NCBI GenBank assembly: GCA_019828595.1
Contig: JAHQRK010000006.1
Span: forward strand, 1,240,001-1,304,000
DNA: 64,000 nucleotides
From: Aphanomyces cochlioides
Taxonomy: Eukaryota > Oomycota > Saprolegniomycetes > Saprolegniales > Verrucalvaceae
Direction: 5' to 3'
Both the position numbers and the translations under genes were made by a program. The notes beneath the pieces were generated by a model, which ran no database searches, was not told the origin of the DNA, and worked only from the letters and a program-made list of their open reading frames with translations. This document shows, piece after piece, positions 54,501-64,000 of this stretch; the stretch's first letter is position 1; every line of letters starts with the position of its first letter.

Positions 54501-55630
54501 CTGATCCAGTCGATGTCACAACATATTGATCTTGCTGGGCCGTCCCCAAGTCCAAGAGGAAATCAGCCACATTGCGGTGAGGAGGACGACGGAAACCCAG
54601 CGATTCAAAGTACGACAAGGCTGAGGAACGAGGACCATGGTACATCACATGGCCTTCATTTAGAAGGATCAAGTCGTCAAACAAGTCAAAGACTTCAGGA
54701 CCAGGCTGCAAGAGAGCGATCACAATTGTCTTTTTCAGTTGGCGAGCGGCGCTCTGTTGTGCTTTTATGATGTCAAAAGTGGCCGCCGCATCCAAACCAG
54801 TGGAAATTTCATCCATCAACGACACTTGCTTCATGCCAAACTCCATTTCGCCCAACGTCACACGCTTACGCTCACCACCAGAGACACCGCGGAGCATGGC
54901 GTTACCCACAATCGTATCTTTACAATTGGACAATCCCAATTGCTCCACAACAACTTCAGGATACACTGCGTGCAAAGCTTCGATGATTTGCTTGGCTTGC
55001 GCGTTTTCTTCAGGAGTGCCATTGGTGAGTGCGTCAAGCACATGTGGGGGAACAGCACCACCGGCACATTTATGGGCAAATGCTAGTGTCCTGGACCGTT
55101 AATGTGTGGTAGTGATGATCGCGTTGGCCAGTGTACGAAACGAATTGAGGCAAGCGACGATCCAAGTCCTTCTTGGTCTTCCCATTGTATGTGATGCAGC
55201 CTTCGATGCGCGTTTTCTTCGATGTGTGGAAGACACCAGCGAGGGCTTTCAAGAATGAAGACTTGCCAGAGCCAGGTTGACCAAGGATCAAAGTCATCGT
55301 ACCAGGCTTGAAAACACCCGTCGTGGGGTGCAAGATTGTCTTTATCACGCTGTTCTTGGAGTGACAAAGCCCTAGAATCGATTTCATGGTGTAGTTGACG
55401 AGGGTGGGGAGTTCATTGCCGCCTTCTTTCGAGGTGCGGACAATGTTGGCCGAGATGGACAGATCTTGATAGCGAAGCTCGAGCTGAGGCAACGATTTGC
55501 CTAAGGATGCCTCGAGCGACTGCGCAACTCTGCTGTAAAATTTATCGGAACCGCTGGCTAAGAAGCCCTCAGCTGAAATTGACGGCTTGTGGCGCTTCGC
55601 ATCGCCATTGTCTCCATGGCGTGACGACAT
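51535..55630 (-). pseudogene. Second full-size PDR/ABCG transporter, one 2-bp frameshift
   Basis: From the ATG at 55630 the frame covers the first 175 codons (ISAEGFLASGSDKFYSRVAQ, Walker A GQPGSGKSSFLKALAG), then breaks near 55085 right after HTLTVQDT. The paralogue continues TLTFAHQCAGG there. Two bases missing shift the frame; from about 55080 to 51535 the correct frame is open for about 1,180 codons with VSGGERKRVTLGE, LMDEISTGLD, the second Walker A GSTGAGKTTLMD, SSVEQMKRLTIG, FLDEPTSGLD and complete TMDs. No GT-AG pair can repair it. With a single lesion in an otherwise preserved 4.1-kb frame, this is a very young pseudogene or an assembly error. A MITE sits 8 bp after its stop. Confidence 0.85.
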
Positions 55631-57063
55631 GCGACCAGCAATGTTCGGATTGAAATTTGAGATTATGTGGTCTGAATATCATGTCCCGGCATACATTTTT
55701 TCCGTCTTGAGAGGAAAGGACATTCTCCACGTACAGTAGTTTGCCCAAGACGATCGAGTGTGTCATCTTTGCAAGAGTTGCATCCAACGTGGTTGTGCTA
55801 ACGACAGCACTATTCTAATCCAGTCACACATGGCTTCCTTTACCTCTGCCAGAAAGTCGATCTTGAGGCAAGTAAACATATTCGCCAGCGATTCCCATGC
55901 TATGTCACTGTCTATCCTGTGGATTATAATGAGAGCCGAGCCCCAGACGATTTATAATCGAGCAAGTCGGCGCATAAGTCGAACACTGAGCCCCGATTCT
56001 CGCGTCGCCTTGCGAATATTGCACTCAGGATCGGAACTCCACCATACTGTCCGACGAGAGTAACTTGGGTCACACTTGCATGAATTGGCCACTCCTTGAT
56101 GTGAGAGATGACAAATAGACGGTGAAAGAGCTCGAGATTCCATCTCATCCAACGAGTCATCTCCAAGAGATTTAAAGCAAAGGCGTGGAGCCGGCCCATG
56201 TCGTCATGGTGTCCTGGCTTTGCGACGTGCTTAGCATTTGCGTTCGGCAACCACTGTCTCAAATGTCGTTGGCATGTGAGGTCGCATTTCATCTGTAGCT
56301 TCAGTGATAGACAACCAGCAACTGGTTCTCCTCATGACTTTGAGAGGGCAATGCTTTTAACGAATTCTGCTTTGTTGGTGTACAATCATGCATTTCATCG
56401 TTGGAATGGCATCAAGTACAAGTCCTGTCCATGGCCTGTCGCGTCAAAATGAACCGCATCAAGTTCACGAACAATGACCTTTTGGTGCAACTTCATCTTG
56501 ATGTTTCTCTCGACAATCTGCTCCATATTACAAATGACATATTGCATATCAATGTATCAAATTTCAGACGTAAAATTTAGAAAAAGATATCAACTGACAG
56601 CCAGGCTACAAATCACTCTTCGCATTTTGAAGTGTTGAAAATACATTTCAGCTTGCTACAAGTATACACTCTGTAAATGCAAGAGCTTTGATTTGTATTT
56701 ATGGAAGTAAACATCCATACTAGACTGCTTGTTCTGCATTATTACCCCCCCCCGGTATCCAGTTTGGCATTGCGCCTGTACAAACCTCTGTTAGAGTAGA
56801 TATAAAATTGCAAAGTTTATTGAAATTAACATGATAATATTTGTCTGATGTGATTGGCTTTACTGATTTGATTGCATTTTGATTGGATAAAAACTAGGTA
56901 GGATAACGATGAAAATGACCCACGACAACGCTCCTCGACAATTCGTGACGTGGCTCGTTTGTAAACTTTGCATCTTCTACCTGTTTGCGGAGAAACTATC
57001 CTTTTGGGGTGTCTGTCACAGCGTCTCCACCGCGGAAAGTTATAATCTAATCTATTCGAAGTT
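55631..57063. other. Intergenic
   Basis: A minus-strand frame at 55924-56292 (123 codons, RWMRWNLELFHRLFVISHIKEWPIHASV) has a protein-like composition but no recognised domain or clear exon partners. A poly-C run lies near 56746. No other feature seen. Confidence 0.35.
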
Positions 57064-57202
57064 ACGGATAATATTTTCCATATCCGAAAAAATAGTTTTG
57101 AAAATAGCTTTTCCCAGCTACAGCTGTATTTTCATGGAAAATAGCTCTTTTTGTCCGGATAAACAGCAAAATCTATCTATTCTACACAGTATTCCGGATA
57201 TC
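57064..57202. promoter_or_regulatory. Cluster of CGGATA/TCCGGATA motifs
   Basis: ACGGATAATATTTTCCATAT followed by CCG (57064 onward), TTGTCCGGATAAAC at 57151-57164 and ATTCCGGATATC at 57191-57202; the last ends 49 bp before the ATG at 57252. The densest occurrence of this motif in the window. Confidence 0.35.
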
Positions 57203-57251
57203 AAACGAAGTTTCTAAATACAGTAGTTTATCGGTTGCATTTTCAGCATAC

Positions 57252-57716
57252 ATGCGAATAGTCGTCGGTTTCGAAATGGTAGAATTGGGAGAATTGGTAA
57301 GAGTGGTTGGAGTGGTAGAATCCAATCTTTCGGATCTTGAGCGATTGTTGCCAAAGCGAAGGCCCAACTATCTGTACAAATTGACGCCTGAACTGAAAGA
57401 AGCAACTGATAATGCAATAAGAACCTTGCTGGCTGATTTAGACTTGCAACAGTCAGTCGAAGCTAGGCCCCTAACAGGCTCGACCCCGCTTGAAACAAAC
57501 TCTATTGCAGCGTACAAGAAGCATTTACGAGGTTTGTATTTCTTTTGTGCCTTGGTCGGCGACTACGATAGCCTTCTTATCCTCCTCGAATGCCCACCGG
57601 GGCCATTCTGTCCCTCTATGTCCCCATCGCTCCAATATTGCTCTTCTGTCGGCCGACTTTAAGATCAATTCTAATTCGCTAAAATTTGGCCAATCATACT
57701 TCGTTTGTAAGAGTTG
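57252..57716 (+). pseudogene. Fragment of a recombinase-type transposon protein, frameshifted
   Basis: From the ATG at 57252: a helical start, then SIAAYKKHLRGLYFFCALVGDYDSLLILL and FCPSMSPS, a pattern I associate with N-terminal parts of oomycete tyrosine-recombinase-like transposon proteins. After CPSMSPS one extra base shifts the natural continuation SNIALLSADFKINSNSLKF into the next frame. The coding signal ends about 45 bp before the mariner inserted at 57760. The family assignment is tentative. Confidence 0.35.
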
Positions 57717-57761
57717 ATACTGTTAAATTGATATACTGTATAATATAATGTTTACAAAATA

Positions 57762-59619
57762 CTACTCTGTCCAAGAAGAATTGTTGGATTTCACCAAAAT
57801 ATTGAAATTAAGCTCATTTTTGCGTTTTATTGACATTTAATTGGCTTAAAAGAAAGCCAATAAATGGGGCTTTGATTGGATATAATTTTCAAGGATTTTG
57901 GTGGTGTGGTTAGCGAGATACGTTGACTGGACTGCTGCCACCTTGTCTGATTGACTGGTTCTAAACACAATAGCGTATCGGACCTCCAGAACTAACACAC
58001 AACTCACTTTTCATTCGACCATGAAAGCAACACACATTGAGATTGCATCCCAATCTCCCCCTGCAGCGTTCAAGTCCAAGGACGAGAAGAGAAACCTTAC
58101 CGACGACGAGCGCCGCGCCGTTTTTGACATGCTTCTTGTGGAGTGCAACAATGGAACGCCAAGATATGGATCGAAACAACGCGTCGCTCACCATTTTGGC
58201 ATTTCAGCAGAGACCGTCTCGCGTATATGGAAGCGAGGAGTCAAGTCGCTTGCCGATGGACGTGTCGTTGCTGACGTAGCGAGCAGAATGCGAGGTAATA
58301 TCAAATATGAGAGTTTATCTATTTGTAAACTTTGCTGAAGTATCGAAACTCACAGTTTGTACTGGATTAGGAAATTGTGGAAAATGGAGAAAACATGATC
58401 GCATCGCAATTGAAAAGGCAGTGAAAGACGCAGAAGTGCACTTGCGTCAAACGCTTCGAGGTCTAGAAAAATGCACAGGGGTACCGAAGTCGACCCTGAG
58501 TGTATATTTGAAGCAACCCAACATGTTGAAGAGAGTCAGTAGTCGACTTAAACCTCTTCTTACAGAGGCAAACAAGGCAGAGCGGCTTAGCTTTGCCGCT
58601 TCGTTTGTGATTAACGATGGGATTCAAAGCCGTTATGCAGACATGATGGACACAGTCCATGTTGACGAAAAATGGTTTTTTCTAAAACGAACCAAGACGA
58701 AGTACTACCTTTGGCACGATGAAGAAGAGCCACTGCGTGAAACGAAGAGCAAGAACTTCATCACCAAGGTCATGTTTTTGGTGGCGGTCGCACGACCAAG
58801 AATTGACCAAGACAGTGGCAAAGCATTCGATGGGAAGATTGGTTGCTGGTCTTTTGTCGTGCAGGAGCCAGCCTTGCGATCAAGTCGAAACAGACCCCGC
58901 GGAACTCTCGAGACGAAGCCAATCGCTGTGACTGGTGAAGTTTACCAACGCTACCTCACCGACTGCGTCTTGCCTGCTATTTTTGCAAAATTCCCAAAGA
59001 GCGCAGCATCCCGAAGGATCTACATTCAACACGACAATGCTGGTCCACATCAAGCCATTGACAAGTCGGTCATTGTTAGCCTCGCAAATGAGTTCGGGTG
59101 GGACGTGTCAATGCGATCTCAGCCTCCCAATAGTCCAGACTTTAATGTCTTGGATTTAGGTTTCTTTAACAGTATTCAAAGTCTCCAGTACCAATCAGTT
59201 GTCAAATCTATTGACCAGCTGATTGATGCTGTTGAAAGTGCTTTCTTAGCGCTTCCTTTTGATACACTAGCACGTACTTTCATTACGTTGCAGAAAGTGT
59301 TTGATTTATCAATTGGGCTCCAAGGATCTAACGCGTACAAGCTCCCACATCTCAAGAAGTCAAGTTCAAACATGGACTGCACGACGTACAATGTCGAGTG
59401 CAGCATAGAGTCGGCCGAGTTGGCACTACTCAGATTGAATTGTCGACTTGAAGAAGAGTCCAGTCTCGCTGATATATTTGAAGCTTTAGTATTATAATAT
59501 AGAGGTTTTCTTCATTTTTACTCGTTTTCCACCATACTGAAAATAAGGATAACAAATCCAACAATTCTTCTTGGAAAAGCAAAATTCCAAAACCCGACAA
59601 TTCTTCTTGGACAGAGTAG
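57762..59619 (+). mobile_element. DD39D mariner-type transposon with TA duplication
   Basis: Ends CTACTCTGTCCAAGAAGAA (57762) and its exact reverse complement (up to 59619), extended through TTGTYGG; TA duplicated at 57760-57761 and 59620-59621. 1,858 bp with one gene. Near the right end a second inner copy of the repeat core (CCAAGAAGAATTGTTGGATTT on the minus strand, 59551-59572) lies about 30 bp inside the outer one, so the right end is duplicated. Intact ends and an open transposase suggest recent or possible current activity. Confidence 0.9.
58021..59497 (+). CDS. Mariner transposase (DD39D), apparently intact
   Basis: Two exons, 58021-58294 and 58371-59497, join through a 76-bp GT-AG intron to 466 residues without a stop. 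The N-terminal part has two helix-turn-helix segments (DERRAVFDMLLVE with VAHHFGISAETVSRIWKRG; then CTGVPKSTLSVYLKQ). The catalytic domain has the first Asp in HVDEKWFFLKRTK, the second in YIQHDNAGPHQA and the third in NSPDFNVLDLGFF. I count 39 residues between the last two, the DD39D spacing known from plant mariner-like elements rather than DD34D. A C-terminal extension of about 120 residues follows. The enzyme cuts and pastes the element at TA. The intron is the longest I delimited in the window. Confidence 0.88.
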
Positions 59620-59621
59620 TA

Positions 59622-61060
59622 TACGTTTAGATAGGTATAATATATACATTTTGCAAGGTAATACAAATTTTGATACAACAAAAAATTTCTTACAACTTAC
59701 AACTGGAAGCCAGCCCACCGTCATATTTTGATTGCAAGTAACTCAAGCAGATCCACCTTCACACTACAACGAAGGAGGAGGGTTTACAATTCAAAGAGTT
59801 CGATGTGTTGGGGTAAAAATTGACAACAATGCACTCCATTTCCAGTTCAGGTTCACAAGAATACGATTCCAATCATTACAAAGTCCCGCTAACCACTCTT
59901 TCACTAACTATGTTTCTTCTCACTTTGCTTCACTGATCGGTCATGCGGACACTGATCACTAAATCTTATACGTGTCTTGCATACACGATTTTCATCAGAA
60001 CCAGTCTCGGTCATTTTCTCTCGTTTCAAGTCATATGGACTTCCCAATGACATTTCGTCTAGAAAAGTAAGTATTTGAGGTCATAAGAATCCCAGCAAAG
60101 GGCGTGGACGAGGAAGTACTGCAGCTGGCGCCGATGAACGAACACGTGGATTAACTCGTATGTGGAAATCACAAAATCTTCCGATCTTTGAGTGCCTATC
60201 ATTGTCGTGGACCTTGCAGAAGAGGCCAGGACGTCGAAGTTTTCCTCCGCACTTGGGATAATTTTATAGGAAGGATCGTAGACCATGTGTGCCACTTAAG
60301 CAAGAAGAATCTCCAGCTCCAGAGTTACAACATTAAAATAGCTCAAAACCTAGTCCAACATGGTTCAGAGCTTAGAAAGCATTACATTCTGCATGGCTGA
60401 TATTGCTTCAGTTCCAAGTCATGCAATCTTGGTTCACTGTCTTCATTCACTCCAAGTCATGTGGCATTCATCCAATCCAAGTCACGTGGTCTTGGTTAAA
60501 TCCAAGTCATGCATCCTGCAGTGCCAAATCACTCCAAGTCATGTGGTCTACGATCACTCAACCATTACCAAGCATCAAGACCACGTTTTCATGTGGTCTC
60601 TGATAATTCAATCTTACAATTATCAGTCGGAGACGCGTTTGTATATGTAGTTTGTCTTCTTATAGTTTCAGTTCATGTTAAGGTGAAGGAAAATGTGCCC
60701 TTATATCATTAGCAATAATCATCGAGAATTGATAAAGCCTTGGGTTTTCTGCAATGTAAGGCATTGCATCGATTATGGACGTGAAAGAAAGTTTGCTTAG
60801 TATTCCAACAAGAAGACAAGAACATTGCGAAGGCTGTGTTGTCTTTGAGTTGATGTGCATGAAAAAGAAGCAAGTACTAAGAAACCCCCAACAATGCATA
60901 ATTGTTCTACAACCTGTTGAATTTTGTATATAGAAGTATTGGAGGGGATTCTTCGTGCAACCCGTTGCGTGACTTGAATTTCAGAAAGTTTGTATAATGG
61001 GACCACGCAAGAGGCTTCGGATGCGAGCCCCAGATGATGATGAAGCGGCTTTGCTGAGAA
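59622..61060. other. Intergenic with TCCAAGTCATG repeats
   Basis: A minus-strand frame at 60059-60286 (about 75 codons, FDVLASSARSTTMIGTQRSEDFVI) is protein-like but unidentified. Five copies of TCCAAGTCAyG lie at 60413-60543. No other structure seen. Confidence 0.35.
60413..60543 (+). repeat. Five interspersed copies of TCCAAGTCATG
   Basis: Starts at 60413, 60451, 60476, 60501 and 60533 (38, 25, 25 and 32 bp apart); the third reads TCCAAGTCACG. Several are followed by TGG, giving CATGTGG or CACGTGG, E-box-like. Spacers are unrelated, so this is not a simple tandem repeat. Confidence 0.7.
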
Positions 61061-63184
61061 CATTCTGCATGTCGAAGATATTAACGAAGATCAAAATGGA
61101 GCGTCTAGCAAGAGCCAGGATCGTTCTGCTCAGAGGCAATTTCTGAAGTTTCTTTGCAGCAATTCGTCTTCACTCGAAGAGTTACCTGTTGAAGTCATAA
61201 CCAGAGAAACCATTGGAAAGTTTTGCTCCTTCATGTTGAACAACAAAGAAATTGGTTTTCGGACAAGCATGAATTATCTGAGTAGCATCCGACGTCAGCT
61301 TGAAAAAATTCACAAAACTACCATTTTCACAGAGAATCCAACATGGTATACAGAAACGCGACGGAATCTCACCAAACAATACGTACTATCATGCATCAAA
61401 GGTAGGCGGTGTTCGAGTTATATTGTCTTGAATAATCCTTAGATGGAACCAAACTGAAAGATCATGCCCCGCCGATGACAATGCAGGATCTACGACATAT
61501 AGGCACAATTCTTTTCCAGCAAAACACGACGAAAGCTTCTATGGATCGTTCTCTATTGAATGCACAATGGGCCTCAATTGGTCGTGGTTCCGATGTAGGG
61601 AGCATTTCATTCAAAGACATTCACTGGATGGACAACTTCATACTGGGCGACATAACCCGACGAAAGGTAGCCAAGCAACAGTCGTTGGCTGTGTTTCCAT
61701 CGGCACTCATGTGGGAAATTGATCTTCTTCATTCGCTGGGTACTCAGCTTGTTTCCGACGGCCTGTGACTACAGATAAAGTATTTGCTCAAATGGGAGAT
61801 GGGTCGAATGAACTCAAAACAGCTAAGTATATCAATCGAGTCATGAAGGCATGTTCACATCGCAAATGACAAATAGTCTAAAGTATCGCAGGCTATCTAT
61901 GAATTCGACACAAAAAAGCAAATTACGCCTGGTCTTATGTCGCAGTCAAACCGACGAGGCTCAGCTATAGCAGCCGCAAGCAATCATCATGTTGCTTTGC
62001 CCGACTTGGCTCACCGTGGACGATGGGCTCTTGAGAGTTTCTCAACGCTCATGGAATACATGAGTGAAACCTCGCATGGTGATAAAAAATTGGGAAAGCT
62101 CTAAGTGGTTGGTGCAATCCTCAGCTTCATGTAACCTGTCCAAACTTGGAGAGTCTCGCATCCACAGAGTTTGGGAGCCAAGTCGAAAAATTTGTTCTGA
62201 CTTTGTTTGAATTTTCGTTGCCCAAGTTATCAAAATGATCATTTGCCGACGCAATTGCTGCATCTCTCTTGATGCATTTTAGAGACACCCTTGAAATATG
62301 CGAGAAGCACGAACTCCACACTCGTATGATTGACGCAGGTAAAGCAATTACTAGGTATACTTATAAACTAACTACATATAGCTATGCTAGTACTTGGCGA
62401 TGATAACGAAGAACGAGTTAGAAATGCTGATCCAGTGGGGAGAGAAAATTAGAGCCAAATTTGTCATGGACATTCTGAACCAGCTTGATGCACAAACAAT
62501 TCGAGCCAACTTGTCAAAGGAAGGAATTGAGCAACAATTTGTTGCTGGTCATACTTTCATTGGCACCCTGAGAGACTCGTCAGTGCCCAGAGAATGTTAA
62601 TGGATGAGGTCTTGGGTCTGCGGGGATTGATATCTGGGCTGGTCGAGTCGAGTCGACAACAATTCCAAGCTCTAGAAAGACTTTGCCGGTCAAATCAGCA
62701 AATTCGAGAAGAATCACGCGTATCTGGGTGCCCACAGAATGATCAGTTGTCTACCCAAAAACGCATGGTTATGCTGGAATCATATCGTAGTTGGCCAAAG
62801 GATTTTCAAAGTCTTGTCAATATCCGCCTCAGCAGTCTTATCGTCAAATACCTTGTTGATTCTCTCTACGACATTCCCCTCGAGCCAAATAACAAAGTCC
62901 AACATAAAGTCAAGCAAGCAATCGCCATTGCTTCAAAATTTTACCCAGTGTCAGAGATGAGACTCACTCCTAGCAGCAAAAAACTAAGTCCAGCAGTGTA
63001 CAATGATTGGTGTCAGATTGCGAATGACATACAGCGCAGTGTAATTCATCATATACAAGCTCATCGACCACAAATAAGTCGCAATTCAGCTCCAAAGGGA
63101 TTTGTCGAGGGTATTTTGAAGCTTTGGTCAAAGCTCAATCTTGATTCAGTGCCAGTGAATCAATTGGAATTGCAGCAACAATAA
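61061..63184 (+). pseudogene. Crypton-like tyrosine recombinase with C-terminal tail domain, degraded
   Basis: Coding stretches align with the copy at 49671: GFRTSMNYLSSIRRQLEKIHK; a 41-bp intron at 61402-61442; HAPPMTMQDLRHIGT; WASIGRGSDVGSISF (first catalytic Arg). The frame breaks near 61763. The distal catalytic block is present at about 61930-62080: SNRRGSAIAAASNHH, LAHRGRWALESFSTLMEYM, giving Arg, Trp and the Tyr nucleophile, with Gln where the HxxR His is usual. A linker and coiled coil follow, then a C-terminal domain at 62594-63184 (SWPKDFQSLVNIRLSSLIVKY ... YNDWCQIANDIQRSVIHHI) that recalls the DNA-binding tail of Crypton proteins. The 5' end is unclear, with at least one frame slip near 61050. 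A more complete but older family member than the 49.7-kb copy. Confidence 0.6.
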
Positions 63185-64000
63185 TATACATGTCAATGAA
63201 ATGCATGATGATTTTTATCGTCTATGAGTTTATTCACGTTTGGCTTGTCGTACTTGCATAGTGCTTTGCCTTGAAAACGATGAATAGACTAGCATTCAGG
63301 TGTATGGATCGACGCAACGATCGCATAAAGATAAATCAGCCAAACACATTCTTCCCACAATACACTTTTCTTTCCGTCGACAAGAGATCATTCATGTAGC
63401 TCTACATTTCGAAAAAGAGATCGATCTCCTTTCATAGCGTCATGTAGCAATATGCTACTCAGTATCGAGCAGGAAATGCACTTCCACAACACACTGCCAT
63501 TTCTCAAGCTGTCCACAGTGTCGCATTTGTCAAAATCATGATGACTCAAAGCTTAACAAGGAAGTCTTCAATATTTTCAACGTCTGCTCTTTTCACGCCC
63601 CTTCGAATAGGCAGTTCTCATGCAAACTCACCCTTCATCTCTAGACTATCATCAACTCGTACTTTTTAGTCACTTGCATAGTAAAAGCATCGCATGATAT
63701 ACTCTAGCATGGTGTAGTTTGTCTTGATCGATATACAAGTTGAAACCATTACTTTGGCATATCTCGATTGAATGACACATTCTCACTGAGTCTCCCCTCT
63801 TTTTGATTGCCATTTGCGAACGGTGACATGCAAATTTCATTAAAAAAACTACCCTAAGATTTGCATTTCCATGAGCAATAAATCCTCTAAGCAATGTCGT
63901 ATCAGGGGTTTGAACTCTGTTGAATTAGACTTGCCACAATCATTACATTGTATTGAAGTCACTCGTATGTTTTGCAATTGACGATGAAGCTGTCATGAGT
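63185..64000. other. Intergenic to window edge
   Basis: AT-rich sequence with only short frames. No end structure of the recombinase element and no RNA gene recognised. Confidence 0.4.

Overview
The window looks like nuclear DNA of a saprolegnialean oomycete, plausibly Aphanomyces or a close relative. This is an inference from gene content, not from a database match. The evidence is: very short GT-AG introns (about 34-56 bp, almost all ending in TAG); dense intron-rich genes beside intronless ones; a 7TM receptor fused to a TKL kinase; full-size PDR (ABCG) transporters; Thr-rich mucin-like and Cys-rich secreted/membrane proteins; and Crypton-like, PIF/Harbinger and DD39D mariner elements.

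Layout. 0-18.7 kb is mostly host genes: the 5' end of a mitochondrial ABC1/UbiB kinase (minus strand), a 7TM-TKL kinase-DEP protein, a heat-shock factor, a membrane-anchored histidine acid phosphatase, a type I membrane mucin, a broken ankyrin/PARP-tail gene, a PCID2-like PCI protein, a Rab-like GTPase and a two-module Cys-rich membrane protein. 18.7-26.1 kb is transposon-rich: a hairpin MITE, a complete PIF/Harbinger element with its Myb-like partner and a transposase carrying one nonsense codon, a GPI-type mucin, then an unusual 2.5-kb element whose long terminal inverted repeats carry a strict 12-bp AGCGCT array and whose left repeat is split by a 246-bp MITE. 26.2-39.2 kb is one giant gene (RCC1, ConA/LamG-like, SPRY, UBA, FN3-like, SPRY, HECT-like) whose HECT C-lobe lacks the catalytic cysteine. 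A small prenylated PH-domain gene converges on it.

41.6-64 kb holds an unrecognised intronless gene, two PDR transporters in the same orientation (one intact, one broken by a single frameshift), three tyrosine-recombinase remnants, a second copy of the 246-bp MITE abutting the stop of the broken transporter, and an apparently intact DD39D mariner with TA target duplications.

Connections. A palindrome-like motif related to TATCCGGATA recurs 20-85 bp upstream of several unrelated starts, including two genes inside or beside mobile elements. The strongest candidates for something undescribed are the 12-bp-array element, the HECT protein without its cysteine, and this promoter motif. Exon boundaries were placed by eye from GT-AG sites and reading-frame continuity. 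Several 'pseudogene' calls rest on single indels or stops that could be assembly errors.
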